Assembly: GCA_905182335.1 (NCBI GenBank)
Contig: CAJJBE010000005.1
Coordinates: 279,516-343,515 of the forward strand
Length of the DNA: 64,000 nucleotides
Reading direction: 5' to 3'
Source of the DNA: Flavobacteriales bacterium UBA4466
Lineage (GTDB): Bacteria; Bacteroidota; Bacteroidia; Flavobacteriales_D; Crocinitomicaceae
The notes beneath the pieces were generated by a model. That model worked only from the letters and a program-made list of their open reading frames with translations. It had not been told where the DNA came from and searched no databases. The position numbers and the translations under genes are program-made. Shown one piece after another: positions 1 through 8,129 of the stretch. Within the stretch, counting starts at the first letter, position 1. Every line of letters begins with the position of its first letter.

Positions 1-1043
1 TTAAATTCAGAGCAGGGTCTTTAAGAGGTTCGGTTATGATTGTTGGCCCTCTGTTAGCTCGTTTTGGTGTTGGTTATTTACCAAAACCAGGTGGTGATAA
101 AATTGGACGCAGAAGATTAGATACCCACTTTACTGGTATGATTAGTCTCGGTGCCAAGTTTAACTACGATGCTGGAGAGCATTTCTATGCTGTTGAAGGT
201 AAGAATCTGAAAGGTGCTTATATTCATATGGATGAGGCTTCAGTAACAGGTACTGCAAATATTGTTATGACAGCTGTTATGGCTAAAGGTGAGACAACAA
301 TTTACAACGCGGCTTGTGAGCCATATTTGCAACAATTGTGTAAAATGTTGAACTCGATGGGCGCCAAAATCTCAGGTATTAGTTCAAATATGTTGACTGT
401 AAAAGGGGTTAAGGAATTAGGTGGTTGCTACCACCGTATACTTCCTGATATGATTGAAATAGGCTCGTTTATTGGGCTAGCAGCAATGACGCAGTCGGAA
501 ATTACAATTAAAGATGTTAGCTGGGAAAATCTAGGTATTATACCAACAATCTTTAGAAGACTTGGGATTAAATTAGAGCGGAAAGGAGATGACATTTATG
601 TTCCTGCTCAAGAAAGTTATGAAATTGAAACATTTATCGATGGGTCAATTATGACAATTTCTGATGCGCCGTGGCCAGGTTTTACACCAGATTTATTATC
701 AATAATATTGGTTGTTGCCTCCCAGGCAAAAGGATCAGTGTTGATTCACCAGAAAATGTTCGAATCACGTTTGTTCTTTGTTGATAAATTAATCGATATG
801 GGAGCTCAAATTATTCTTTGTGACCCACACAGAGCGACAGTTATTGGATTGGATCGTAAGTATGACTTAAGAGGGATTCAAATGACCTCTCCAGACATTA
901 GAGCTGGGGTTTCTTTATTAATAGCAGCCCTTTCTGCCAAAGGAAAGAGTACAATTCACAATATTGAACAGATTGATAGAGGGTATCAAGATATTGACAT
1001 TCGTCTTAATAATCTTGGGGCAGATATTAGAAGAATAGGCTAA
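1..1043 (+). CDS. murA: UDP-N-acetylglucosamine 1-carboxyvinyltransferase, 5'-truncated by window edge
   Basis: MurA transfers enolpyruvate from PEP to UDP-GlcNAc, the first committed step of peptidoglycan synthesis in the cytoplasm. The frame is open from base 3, so the gene begins outside the window; the ATG at 36 is internal, since the codons before it already read as MurA (RAGSLRGSV). Conserved family landmarks are the VGPLLARFG segment, the active-site loop, the TPDLLSII segment carrying the catalytic Asp, and the C-terminal DIRAGVSLL and DRGYQDID stretches. The active-site loop reads PGGDKIGRRR, so the usual catalytic Cys (Cys115 in E. coli) is Asp. The stop overlaps the next gene's ATG by one base (TAATG), implying translational coupling. 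Confidence 0.96.
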   Translation, partial: KFRAGSLRGSVMIVGPLLARFGVGYLPKPGGDKIGRRRLDTHFTGMISLGAKFNYDAGEHFYAVEGKNLKGAYIHMDEASVTGTANIVMTAVMAKGETTIYNAACEPYLQQLCKMLNSMGAKISGISSNMLTVKGVKELGGCYHRILPDMIEIGSFIGLAAMTQSEITIKDVSWENLGIIPTIFRRLGIKLERKGDDIYVPAQESYEIETFIDGSIMTISDAPWPGFTPDLLSIILVVASQAKGSVLIHQKMFESRLFFVDKLIDMGAQIILCDPHRATVIGLDRKYDLRGIQMTSPDIRAGVSLLIAALSAKGKSTIHNIEQIDRGYQDIDIRLNNLGADIRRIG

Positions 1044-1543
1044 TGAAATTTGTATTTATTTTTACGGCAATTACTCTATTAGGCTTCGTTAGCTCGAATG
1101 ATCTACAAAGAGGAAAACAGGCACCTGAAATTGAATTGAAATCTCCGAAAGGAAAAACAATTAAACTTTCAGATTTGAAAGGTAAATTTGTGCTTGTTGA
1201 TTTTTGGGCTTCATGGTGTGGGCCTTGTCGTAAAGAAAACCCAAATATTGTTGAGGTGTATAATAAGTATAAAAAAGCTAAATTTACTTCAGGTAAAGGT
1301 TTTGAAGTCTTAAGTGTTTCACTTGATAGACTAAAAGAACCTTGGATTAAAGCGATAAAAACAGATGGTTTAATCTGGAAAAACCATGTGTGGGATAATG
1401 AAGGAGTCGCTTCAAAAAAATATCAAGTTTCTTCTATTCCAACTGCTTTCTTAATTGATGGTAATGGGAAAATTGTTGCATCTGGTTCTGAATTAAGAGG
1501 ATTAGGTATCCATATCGAATTGGACAAATTACTGGCAGAGTAG
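1043..1543 (+). CDS. TlpA/ResA-like thioredoxin-fold protein
   Basis: This is a 166-aa exported thiol-disulfide oxidoreductase of the TlpA/ResA type. It has a short hydrophobic N-terminus (residues 1-18, probable signal or anchor), the redox motif WCGPC with Cys59 and Cys62, and the cis-proline loop SSIPTAF near residue 130. Proteins of this type usually reduce or rearrange disulfides in periplasmic or cell-envelope partners; the partner here is unknown. It starts one base inside the murA stop (TAATG), so it is likely translated by coupling. A hairpin-capable stretch around its stop (1535-1568) has no T-run and is not called as a terminator. Confidence 0.88.
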   Translation: MKFVFIFTAITLLGFVSSNDLQRGKQAPEIELKSPKGKTIKLSDLKGKFVLVDFWASWCGPCRKENPNIVEVYNKYKKAKFTSGKGFEVLSVSLDRLKEPWIKAIKTDGLIWKNHVWDNEGVASKKYQVSSIPTAFLIDGNGKIVASGSELRGLGIHIELDKLLAE

Positions 1544-1606
1544 ACATTCTTTCCGTCTGTTTCTCTGCAATTCTGACAACTTTACACCTACGAAATCTTA
1601 TTTTAT

Positions 1607-1617
1607 GACAGTCTGTC
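1607..1617. promoter_or_regulatory. GACAG-T-CTGTC inverted repeat upstream of grpE
   Basis: A perfect 5-bp inverted repeat with a one-base centre lies 58 bp before the grpE ATG. A second GACA occurs at 1575. A near-consensus -7 box (AATCTTTG, 1637-1644, one mismatch to TAnnTTTG) starts 19 bp after the repeat, which is the normal -33/-7 spacing in Bacteroidota. The repeat therefore sits where the -33 element would be and may be a heat-shock control site. This is inferred from position only. Confidence 0.4.
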
Positions 1618-1674
1618 CTATTTATTCAAATGGCAGAATCTTTGTGTAGATGGTTTTAACAAAATTATAGTATA

Positions 1675-2229
1675 ATGTCTGAAGAAGAAAAGCAAACAGT
1701 AGAAGATCAAAATACAGAAGATCAAAACGTAGCGGAAAATAATACCATAAATGAAGAGGGGAATATTGAAGCTGAAGTGAAGATTGAGCTTACTGCAGAA
1801 GAGCGCTATGTCGAATTGAACGATAAGTATATCAGAATTCATGCAGAATTTGATAATTATAGAAAACGTACGAATAAAGAAAAGATTGATATCATAGGGA
1901 ATGCAAATGCAGGGATATTGAAAGATATGCTTCCAGTAATGGATGATTTTGATCGTGCAATTAAAAATAATTTAACTTCTGAAGATATTGACGGAGTGAA
2001 AGAGGGTTTCAATCTTATTTACAATAAATTCAAAACGGTACTAGAAGGTAAAGGTCTTAAGCCAATGAACTCGAATGGAGAAGTTTTTGATGTTGAAATC
2101 CATGAAGCAATTGCTAATGTCCCTGCTCCGACAAAAAAGCAAAAAGGAAAAGTGATTGATGCTGTTGAAAAAGGGTACTACCTTAACGATAAGGTGATTC
2201 GTTTTGCGAAAGTTGTTGTAGGTCAATAA
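1675..2229 (+). CDS. grpE: Nucleotide exchange factor GrpE
   Basis: GrpE is the cytoplasmic nucleotide-exchange factor of the DnaK (Hsp70) cycle. The 184-aa product has an acidic, low-complexity N-terminal tail (residues 1-40), a long helix that would form the dimeric coiled coil (about 40-90, including RIHAEFDNYRKRT) and the C-terminal beta head with the family pattern VFDVEIHEAI followed by VIDAVEKGYYLNDKVIRFAKV. It lies 12 bp before dnaJ in the same direction, so the two are likely co-transcribed; dnaK is not in this window. The ATG at 1675 is the first in frame and gives the expected length. Confidence 0.96.
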   Translation: MSEEEKQTVEDQNTEDQNVAENNTINEEGNIEAEVKIELTAEERYVELNDKYIRIHAEFDNYRKRTNKEKIDIIGNANAGILKDMLPVMDDFDRAIKNNLTSEDIDGVKEGFNLIYNKFKTVLEGKGLKPMNSNGEVFDVEIHEAIANVPAPTKKQKGKVIDAVEKGYYLNDKVIRFAKVVVGQ

Positions 2230-2241
2230 AGATTAGCTATT

Positions 2242-3363
2242 ATGAGCGATAAAAGAGATTATTACGAAGTATTGGGTGTTTCAAAAAATGCTACTGCTGC
2301 TGAAATTAAAAAAGCATACCGTAAACTTGCATTGAAGTATCACCCAGATAAAAATGAAGGGGACACTGCTGCTGAAGATAAGTTTAAAGAAGCTGCAGAA
2401 TCATATGAAATACTAAGTAGTGCTGAGAAAAAATCGCGCTACGATCAATACGGACACGCAGGAATGGGTGGTTCCGGTGGTTCCGGTGGAGGCATGAATA
2501 TGGACGACATCTTCTCTCAATTCGGTGACGTATTTGGTGGTGCATTCGGAGGTGGAGGTAGTTTTGGCGGAAGTCGAGGCGGTGGTAGATCAAGAGTAGT
2601 TCGTGGTACAAACCTTCGTGTGAAAATGAAATTAACACTTCAGGAAATTGCTGAAGGTGTAAATAAAAAAATAAAGGTTAATAAATTGATGAATGCTGAT
2701 GGTGTGACATTTAAGGAGTGTCAAACTTGTGGTGGTTCTGGTAGAGTTACGCGAGTGGCTCAAACGTTCCTTGGTGCAATGCAAACACAGTCATCTTGTG
2801 AAGCATGTCATGGTGCTGGAAAAATGATTGATAAAAAACCTGCAGGTGCCGATGCTAATGGTCTAGAACGTAAAGAAGAGGTTATCGAAATTGATATTCC
2901 TGCTGGCGTTATGGATGGAATGCAATTAAGTGTTTCTGGCAAAGGAAATGCTGGGCCTTTTAATGGTGTAGCAGGAGATTTAATCGTTGTTGTAGAAGAG
3001 GTCACTGATGAGGACTTACGTAGAGATGGAGATCACATTCATTATGATGCTTACGTAAACTTTGTAGATGCAGTTTTAGGTGCTTCTATCGAAATCCCAA
3101 CAGTTTCAGGGAAAGCTAAAATTAAAGTAGATCCAGGAACCCAAAGTGGAAAGATACTTCGTTTAAAAGGCAAGGGACTACCTATTTTACAGGGATATGG
3201 TAGCGGAGATTTATTCGTTCATATTAATGTTTGGACACCGAAAAAAGTTTCGAAAGAAGAACACGAAATACTTGAGAAATTAAAAGAAAGTGAAAACTTT
3301 ATTCCAAGCCCTGATCGCAATGAAAAAGGGTTTTTCCAACGAATGAAAGATATGTTTCAATAG
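2242..3363 (+). CDS. dnaJ: Chaperone DnaJ with a reduced zinc domain
   Basis: DnaJ is the Hsp40 co-chaperone that stimulates DnaK ATPase and delivers substrates. The 373-aa protein has a J domain (1-70, HPD at 34-36), a Gly/Phe/Met-rich linker (about 73-116) and C-terminal beta-sandwich domains with a dimerisation end. The zinc region holds only two CxxCxGxG motifs (CQTCGGSG at 160-167, CEACHGAG at 186-193). The positions of motifs 1 and 4, which form zinc centre I in E. coli DnaJ, lack cysteines. I recall the same arrangement in other flavobacterial DnaJ proteins, so it is probably lineage-wide and not decay. It follows grpE by 12 bp. Confidence 0.95.
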   Translation: MSDKRDYYEVLGVSKNATAAEIKKAYRKLALKYHPDKNEGDTAAEDKFKEAAESYEILSSAEKKSRYDQYGHAGMGGSGGSGGGMNMDDIFSQFGDVFGGAFGGGGSFGGSRGGGRSRVVRGTNLRVKMKLTLQEIAEGVNKKIKVNKLMNADGVTFKECQTCGGSGRVTRVAQTFLGAMQTQSSCEACHGAGKMIDKKPAGADANGLERKEEVIEIDIPAGVMDGMQLSVSGKGNAGPFNGVAGDLIVVVEEVTDEDLRRDGDHIHYDAYVNFVDAVLGASIEIPTVSGKAKIKVDPGTQSGKILRLKGKGLPILQGYGSGDLFVHINVWTPKKVSKEEHEILEKLKESENFIPSPDRNEKGFFQRMKDMFQ

Positions 3364-3366
3364 CGG

Positions 3367-4251
3367 ATGTTTTTTCTAAAACAAGGGTCAGGAGCAGGCG
3401 AAAAGTTAGGGATGTATTTCACTACTGTTGGAATTGCTTTTTTATCTCTTGTTATTGGTCAATTATTCACCGAAATATTTGCTGTTAAAACTTTGGGGTA
3501 TTCATTAACGAAAATCCCAGAATCAGCAGACTTAAACCTAACTTTATCCTTATTACTTATCCCATTTTCATTTGTGCTTACAGGGATTTTGTTGAGTGTG
3601 AAGTTTATTCATAAAAGACCGGTTTTATCTGTATTCACCTCACGTAAATCCTTCGATTGGAAAAGGTTTGGCTTCTCTTTTCTTGTTTGGGGAGTAGTTA
3701 TGTTTGCATTTATGATTGTGAGTATGAATACTGGCGCTCCAATTGAATGGAACCTAAATTTTACAACATTTATTCCACTATTATTTATTTCTCTATTTTT
3801 AATTCCAATACAAACGACTGCTGAAGAACTTCTATTTAGAGGCTATTTGTTTCAGGGATTCGGTTTCTTCTTTAAGAAAGGTTGGATAGCAATACTTTTG
3901 ACAGGAACTTTATTTGGACTACTTCATTTAGCTAACCCAGAGGTTGCTAAACTCGGAAATATCCTATTACTATTTTATATAGGTACTGGAGTTTTTATGG
4001 CAATTATATCCCATATGGATGATGGCATAGAATTAAGCATGGGGTATCATACCATTAATAATATTTTCGCGTCATTAATTTTAACTAATGATTGGCAAGC
4101 ATTTCAGACGGAGGCAATGTATATTGATCATTCAGAACCAATGTTAGGTGCAGAATCCTTTCTTACAATTCTTGTGCTACAACCATTACTAATTTTACTT
4201 TTTTCAAAAGTTTACCGCTGGAAGCACTGGAAAGAAAAGTTTTTAGAATAA
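3367..4251 (+). CDS. CPBP family intramembrane metalloprotease
   Basis: This 294-aa polytopic membrane protein belongs to the CPBP (CAAX protease and bacteriocin-processing, Abi/Rce1-like) family. It has about six to eight hydrophobic segments. The family's catalytic motifs are present: EExxxR as EELLFR (Glu153, Glu154, Arg158), a His in LLHLANPE (about 187) and HxxxN in YHTINN (His228). Substrates of bacterial members are mostly unknown. The ATG lies 3 bp after the dnaJ stop, so it could be expressed with the chaperone operon. The role in this organism cannot be told from sequence. Confidence 0.88.
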   Translation: MFFLKQGSGAGEKLGMYFTTVGIAFLSLVIGQLFTEIFAVKTLGYSLTKIPESADLNLTLSLLLIPFSFVLTGILLSVKFIHKRPVLSVFTSRKSFDWKRFGFSFLVWGVVMFAFMIVSMNTGAPIEWNLNFTTFIPLLFISLFLIPIQTTAEELLFRGYLFQGFGFFFKKGWIAILLTGTLFGLLHLANPEVAKLGNILLLFYIGTGVFMAIISHMDDGIELSMGYHTINNIFASLILTNDWQAFQTEAMYIDHSEPMLGAESFLTILVLQPLLILLFSKVYRWKHWKEKFLE

Positions 4252-4271
4252 TATTTATCTAACTTTAGGTA

Positions 4272-4302
4272 AGAAAATATTTTCTCGTCATCTAGGTATG
4301 AC
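4272..4302. promoter_or_regulatory. Two adjacent inverted repeats in the arsenosugar operon leader
   Basis: The 87-bp gap before the first arsenosugar gene holds a 14-bp perfect palindrome (AGAAAATATTTTCT, 4272-4285). It is immediately followed by GTCAT-N6-ATGAC (4287-4302). They sit 37-67 bp before the ATG, where an operator would be expected. No regulator gene lies nearby and no clear TAnnTTTG box was found, so this remains a candidate site. Confidence 0.3.
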
Positions 4303-4338
4303 ATTATTATTTGTTTTACAGCTCAAAATTATAACATC

Positions 4339-4671
4339 ATGAAAACATATTACAATCCAGAGGACTTAAAGAAATTCGGAAAGGTTTCAGAATGGCAACC
4401 TGAATTAGGGAAGAAATTCTTCGATTACTATGGAACTGTTTTTGAAGATGGTACTTTAACAAAAAGAGAGAAAACACTAATTGCATTGGCAGTTTCTCAT
4501 GCAGTTCAATGTCCATATTGTATCGATTCTTATACAGAAGAATCAATGGAACAAGGGTTTGATGAAGAACAGATGATGGAAGCGGTTCATGTTGCTTCAG
4601 CAATTAAAGGTGGTGCAACTTTAGTTCATGGTGTGCAAATGATGAACAAATACAAAGATCTCTCAATGTAA
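4339..4671 (+). CDS. Arsenosugar-associated CMD/AhpD-like peroxidase-like protein
   Basis: This 110-aa protein is of the carboxymuconolactone decarboxylase/AhpD fold. It carries the AhpD-type motif HAVQCPYC with redox cysteines 58 and 61, and the family stretch ALAVSHA. Members next to arsS and arsM form a recognised subfamily (arsenosugar biosynthesis-associated peroxidase-like protein); their exact step is not established. Its stop overlaps the arsS start by one base (TAATG). Gene order and tight packing (CMD, ArsS, ArsM) support the assignment more strongly than the small domain alone. Confidence 0.88.
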   Translation: MKTYYNPEDLKKFGKVSEWQPELGKKFFDYYGTVFEDGTLTKREKTLIALAVSHAVQCPYCIDSYTEESMEQGFDEEQMMEAVHVASAIKGGATLVHGVQMMNKYKDLSM

Positions 4672-5723
4672 TGGGAGTACTTACTCATAAATCTCTATCA
4701 GCACAAAGTCATGCTTTATCTGAAACTGATAAGCAGTTGACACTCCTTAAGGAAGCGAATATAATGTGTTTTGAGGATAAATTAAGGGAAGCAGATTTAT
4801 TTCCTTTAACAGTAATTGGTATTGATGTTTTTCAAATCAATGTAGGAAAAATGTGTAATCAGGTGTGTAAACACTGTCATGTGGATGCTGGACCTGATCG
4901 TAAAGAGATTATGACGCGTGAGACTATGCAGCTTTGCTTAGATGCAATTGACAAAACTACATGTTCTACGGTTGATCTTACTGGCGGTGCCCCTGAAATG
5001 AATCCAAATTTTAGATGGTTTGTCGAGCAATTATCAGCTAAAGGAAAGAAGGTTTTAGTACGCTGTAATTTAACGATAATCGTTGCGAATAAGAAATATA
5101 ATTATCTTCCAGAATTCTTTAAAAAACACAATATAGAAGTTGTGTCTTCTCTTCCTTATTTCAATTCAAAAAAAACGGATGCTCAACGTGGTGATGGTGT
5201 TTTCGATAAGAGCATTGAGGCATTAAGAATGTTAAATGCAGTTGGATATGGGATTGAAGGGTCTGGATTAATATTAAATTTGGTTTACAATCCTTCAGGT
5301 GCATTTTTACCACCTGATCAAGGAGAGCTCGAGACAGAGTTCAAAAATAAACTAAAGATAAAATTCGATATTTCTTTTAATAGTTTATTCGCAATTACGA
5401 ACTTACCTATTTCGAGATATCTCCAGTATTTGTTAGCAAGTGACAATTATCAGGGTTATATGGAGAAATTGGTGGACGCATACAATCCTATTGCAGTTTC
5501 TTCAGTGATGTGTAGGAATACAATATCAATTGGGTGGGACGGATATATTTTTGATTGTGATTTCAATCAAATGCTTGATTTAAAAGTTGCCGCTGAAGGG
5601 CAACACTTGTCAGAATTCAATATTGAAAGGTTATTAAATAGAAATATAATTGTGAATCAACATTGTTATGGGTGTACTGCAGGTGCAGGATCTAGTTGTG
5701 GTGGTGAGGTCGTAAAAAATTAA
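4671..5723 (+). CDS. arsS: Arsenosugar biosynthesis radical SAM protein ArsS
   Basis: ArsS is a radical S-adenosylmethionine enzyme. With ArsM it is thought to attach the adenosyl-derived ribose to dimethylated arsenic, giving the precursor of oxo-arsenosugars. The 350-aa protein has the 4Fe-4S motif CxxxCxxC (Cys62, Cys66, Cys69, context MCNQVCKHCHVDAG). It also has a LTGGAPEMN segment typical of the family and a cysteine-rich C-terminus (CYGCTAGAGSSCGG) matching the ArsS-type DUF3641 region. It overlaps the upstream CMD gene by one base and arsM follows after 3 bp. Confidence 0.93.
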   Translation: MGVLTHKSLSAQSHALSETDKQLTLLKEANIMCFEDKLREADLFPLTVIGIDVFQINVGKMCNQVCKHCHVDAGPDRKEIMTRETMQLCLDAIDKTTCSTVDLTGGAPEMNPNFRWFVEQLSAKGKKVLVRCNLTIIVANKKYNYLPEFFKKHNIEVVSSLPYFNSKKTDAQRGDGVFDKSIEALRMLNAVGYGIEGSGLILNLVYNPSGAFLPPDQGELETEFKNKLKIKFDISFNSLFAITNLPISRYLQYLLASDNYQGYMEKLVDAYNPIAVSSVMCRNTISIGWDGYIFDCDFNQMLDLKVAAEGQHLSEFNIERLLNRNIIVNQHCYGCTAGAGSSCGGEVVKN

Positions 5724-5726
5724 AAT

Positions 5727-6698
5727 ATGAAATCATATTTAGATACTACAGCAGATGTATATAGAGAAGCAGCCTTAACACCTGATGTTGGGCTCTGTTG
5801 TACTACAACTCCAGTATGGGTATTACCAGGATTGGACATGCCAAGTATAATGTTAGAAATGAACTACGGTTGTGGATCAACAGTGAATCCACGCGATTTA
5901 GTAAATGATCCATCTATTCTTTACGTGGGTGTAGGTGGTGGAATGGAAGTGTTCCAGTTTTCTTATTTCAGCCGTAAAAAACAGGGTGTCATCGGAGTTG
6001 ATGTTGTAGATGAAATGATCGATGCTTGTAAAGCTAATCTTGAGGAAGCGGAGAAAACAAATCCTTGGTTTAAGTCTGATTTTGTAGATTTAAGAAAAGG
6101 AGATGCTTTGAACTTACCTGTTGATAATAACTCAATTGATGTTGCTGCCCAAAATTGCTTATTTAATATTTTCGATAAAGAAGATTTAAAAAAAGCGATT
6201 AATGAAATGTACCGAGTACTAAAACCAAATGGTCGTTTGGTACTTTCTGACCCTGTTACTGAAAATCCAATACCAGAATCATTAAAGAATGATGAGAGGT
6301 TGCGAGCATTATGCTTAAGTGGTTCTTTACCGTTAAATGAATATATTGAGATGTTAACTGATGCAGGATTTGGAACAATAGAAATTAGAGCAAAACGTCC
6401 TTATAGAGTTTTAGATCCTAAGCATTACAATACGAAGAAGTTAATCTACCTTGAAAGTGTTGAGGTTTGTGCCATAAAAGATCCTATGCCAGCAGATGGC
6501 CCTTGTGTTTTTACGGGTAAAACGGGAATATTTTTTGGTGATGATGATTTGTTCGATGATGGAGAAGGGCATATATTACTGCAGAATTCACCCTTAGCTA
6601 TTTGTGATAAAACAGCAGGTGCGCTGTCTAAGTTAAGTAGAGATGATATTTATATTTCTGATTCAACATTTTTCTATGATGGCGGAGGATGCTGCTAA
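5727..6698 (+). CDS. arsM: Arsenosugar biosynthesis arsenite methyltransferase ArsM
   Basis: ArsM methylates As(III) with SAM, supplying methylated arsenic for arsenosugar formation. The 323-aa protein has N-terminal cysteines (Cys24-Cys25 in LCCTTTP, Cys49 in YGCGST) suited to arsenic binding, and a class I methyltransferase core with SAM motif VGVGGGMEVF (about 67-76) and VIGVDVVDEMI. A C-terminal extension ends in Gly-Gly-Cys-Cys. The last two features and the arsS linkage place it in the arsenosugar-type subgroup and not the stand-alone detoxification ArsM. It is the last gene of the operon. No arsR, arsB or arsC lies within the window. Confidence 0.93.
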   Translation: MKSYLDTTADVYREAALTPDVGLCCTTTPVWVLPGLDMPSIMLEMNYGCGSTVNPRDLVNDPSILYVGVGGGMEVFQFSYFSRKKQGVIGVDVVDEMIDACKANLEEAEKTNPWFKSDFVDLRKGDALNLPVDNNSIDVAAQNCLFNIFDKEDLKKAINEMYRVLKPNGRLVLSDPVTENPIPESLKNDERLRALCLSGSLPLNEYIEMLTDAGFGTIEIRAKRPYRVLDPKHYNTKKLIYLESVEVCAIKDPMPADGPCVFTGKTGIFFGDDDLFDDGEGHILLQNSPLAICDKTAGALSKLSRDDIYISDSTFFYDGGGCC

Positions 6699-6720
6699 TC
6701 AATAATTCAGATACAAAAAA

Positions 6721-7935
6721 TCATTTTAATTTTCCAGCAATAAATGCTGTAGTCCAAGCAGCTTGAAAGTTATATCCCCCAGTAATACCATCGATATCCA
6801 GAAGCTCTCCCGCAAAATAAATATTTGGACAAATATTGCTCTGCATTGTTTTGAAGTTAATATTGTCCAGTGATATTCCACCGCATGTAACAAACTCTTC
6901 TTTAAATGTAGTCTTTCCCTTTACTTCGTAAACATCATTGGTAAGAATATTCATTAATTTATTTATCCCTTTTTTTCCTATTTGGGACCAGGTAATTTCT
7001 TTTGTGAACTCACATTTTTCTATTAAGTAAATCCATAGTCTTTCTTTTAGAGCATAAGGGCGATAATTCGAGAGTTTTTTATTTGCGTGCTCTTCACAAA
7101 TGTTTCGAAGTTCATCTGCAACCAATTCACTATTTTGAATATGTACCCAATTCACTTGAAGATTAAATCCATATTTTTTTTCGCTTAAGGTTCTTGCGCC
7201 AAAAGCAGATAGCTTTAATATTGCGGGGCCACTCATTCCCCAGTGGGTAATTAACAAAGGGCCAGAAGATTTTAATTGTGTTCCTTGAATGTTTACGCTT
7301 ACATCTTCTATAACGATTCCCATCAATTCTTTTACAGGCTCATTCGGCATATTAAACGTGAATAATGATGGAACCGGTTCTTCAATCTGATGCCCCATGT
7401 TTTCTAGCCATTCTAGGCCTGATCGTTTTGGTGAACCGCCAGTTGCAATAATTATTTTATCTACAATTTCTGATTCTGTTGACGAGTTAATGAAGTCCAT
7501 TTTCCATTGCTGATTCTTTGGAAGAAGTGTTTTTACTCCACAACCAATTTCAATATTTATTCCCAAACGTTTTGTTTCTAAAAAAAAACAATCGATTATA
7601 CTTTGTGAATCTTGCGAAACAGGAAACACACAATTGTCGTCTTGAATGACTAAAGGAATACCTCTAGATTCAAACCATTCCATCGTATGTAAAGTATTGA
7701 ACTTGCCAAATGCTTTCCTCAGTTTTTTCCCACCTCTAGGGTAAGCAAGAGCTAATTCTTTTATGTCTGTGCAACCATTGGTAACATTGCAGCGACCACC
7801 TCCTGAAATTTTCACTTTAGAAAGTAATTTTTGTGATTTTTCATAGATTGTAACCTTAGCATCTGGGAAATTTTCCTTAGCTGCAATGGCCGCAAAGAAT
7901 CCGGCCGCACCACCACCTATAATCGCTACATTCAT
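6721..7935 (-). CDS. BaiN/HI0933-like FAD-dependent oxidoreductase
   Basis: This 404-aa flavoprotein belongs to the HI0933/YhiN/BaiN family, at the usual length. It has the N-terminal dinucleotide fold (IIGGGAAGFFAA), the family signature KISGGGRCNVTN, a second nucleotide-contact segment IIATGGSPKRSG, and the C-terminal FAD loop GELLDIDGITGGYN. The physiological substrate of most members is unknown; BaiN itself has been linked to bile-acid dehydroxylation, which need not apply here. It is a single gene, divergent from the helicase, with a candidate -7 box at 7968-7975. Confidence 0.9.
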   Translation of the reverse strand: MNVAIIGGGAAGFFAAIAAKENFPDAKVTIYEKSQKLLSKVKISGGGRCNVTNGCTDIKELALAYPRGGKKLRKAFGKFNTLHTMEWFESRGIPLVIQDDNCVFPVSQDSQSIIDCFFLETKRLGINIEIGCGVKTLLPKNQQWKMDFINSSTESEIVDKIIIATGGSPKRSGLEWLENMGHQIEEPVPSLFTFNMPNEPVKELMGIVIEDVSVNIQGTQLKSSGPLLITHWGMSGPAILKLSAFGARTLSEKKYGFNLQVNWVHIQNSELVADELRNICEEHANKKLSNYRPYALKERLWIYLIEKCEFTKEITWSQIGKKGINKLMNILTNDVYEVKGKTTFKEEFVTCGGISLDNINFKTMQSNICPNIYFAGELLDIDGITGGYNFQAAWTTAFIAGKLK

Positions 7936-7967
7936 GTTATTTGAATTAAATTATTCATAACTATATG

Positions 7968-7975
7968 CAAAGTTA
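7968..7975 (-). promoter_or_regulatory. Candidate -7 box (TAACTTTG) for the flavoprotein gene
   Basis: On the minus strand this reads TAACTTTG, an exact match to the Bacteroidota TAnnTTTG consensus. It lies 32 bp before the ATG at 7935. No TTTG-like -33 element is visible. Confidence 0.4.
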
Positions 7976-8096
7976 TAATTCACTCGTGAAATGAATGGAA
8001 TATCGATGTCAATTTTTTTGATAAATTTTAATTTGTTTACGAGTAGTATATCTTTCATAGGGTCATTTTAAATAGAGCAACTCAAAATCTTTAAGT

Positions 8097-8104
8097 TACA
8101 TTTG
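8097..8104 (+). promoter_or_regulatory. Candidate -7 box (TACATTTG) for the DEAD-box helicase
   Basis: This is an exact TAnnTTTG match, 25 bp upstream of the TTG start at 8130, giving a short leader. The -33 element is not recognisable. Confidence 0.4.
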
Positions 8105-8129
8105 CATTTGAATTTAAAAAGTTTGTGTT

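Noticed and set aside
1535..1568. Hairpin around the stop of the TlpA-like gene as terminator
   Set aside because: GCAGAG...CTCTGC can pair, but the stem is interrupted and no T-run follows.
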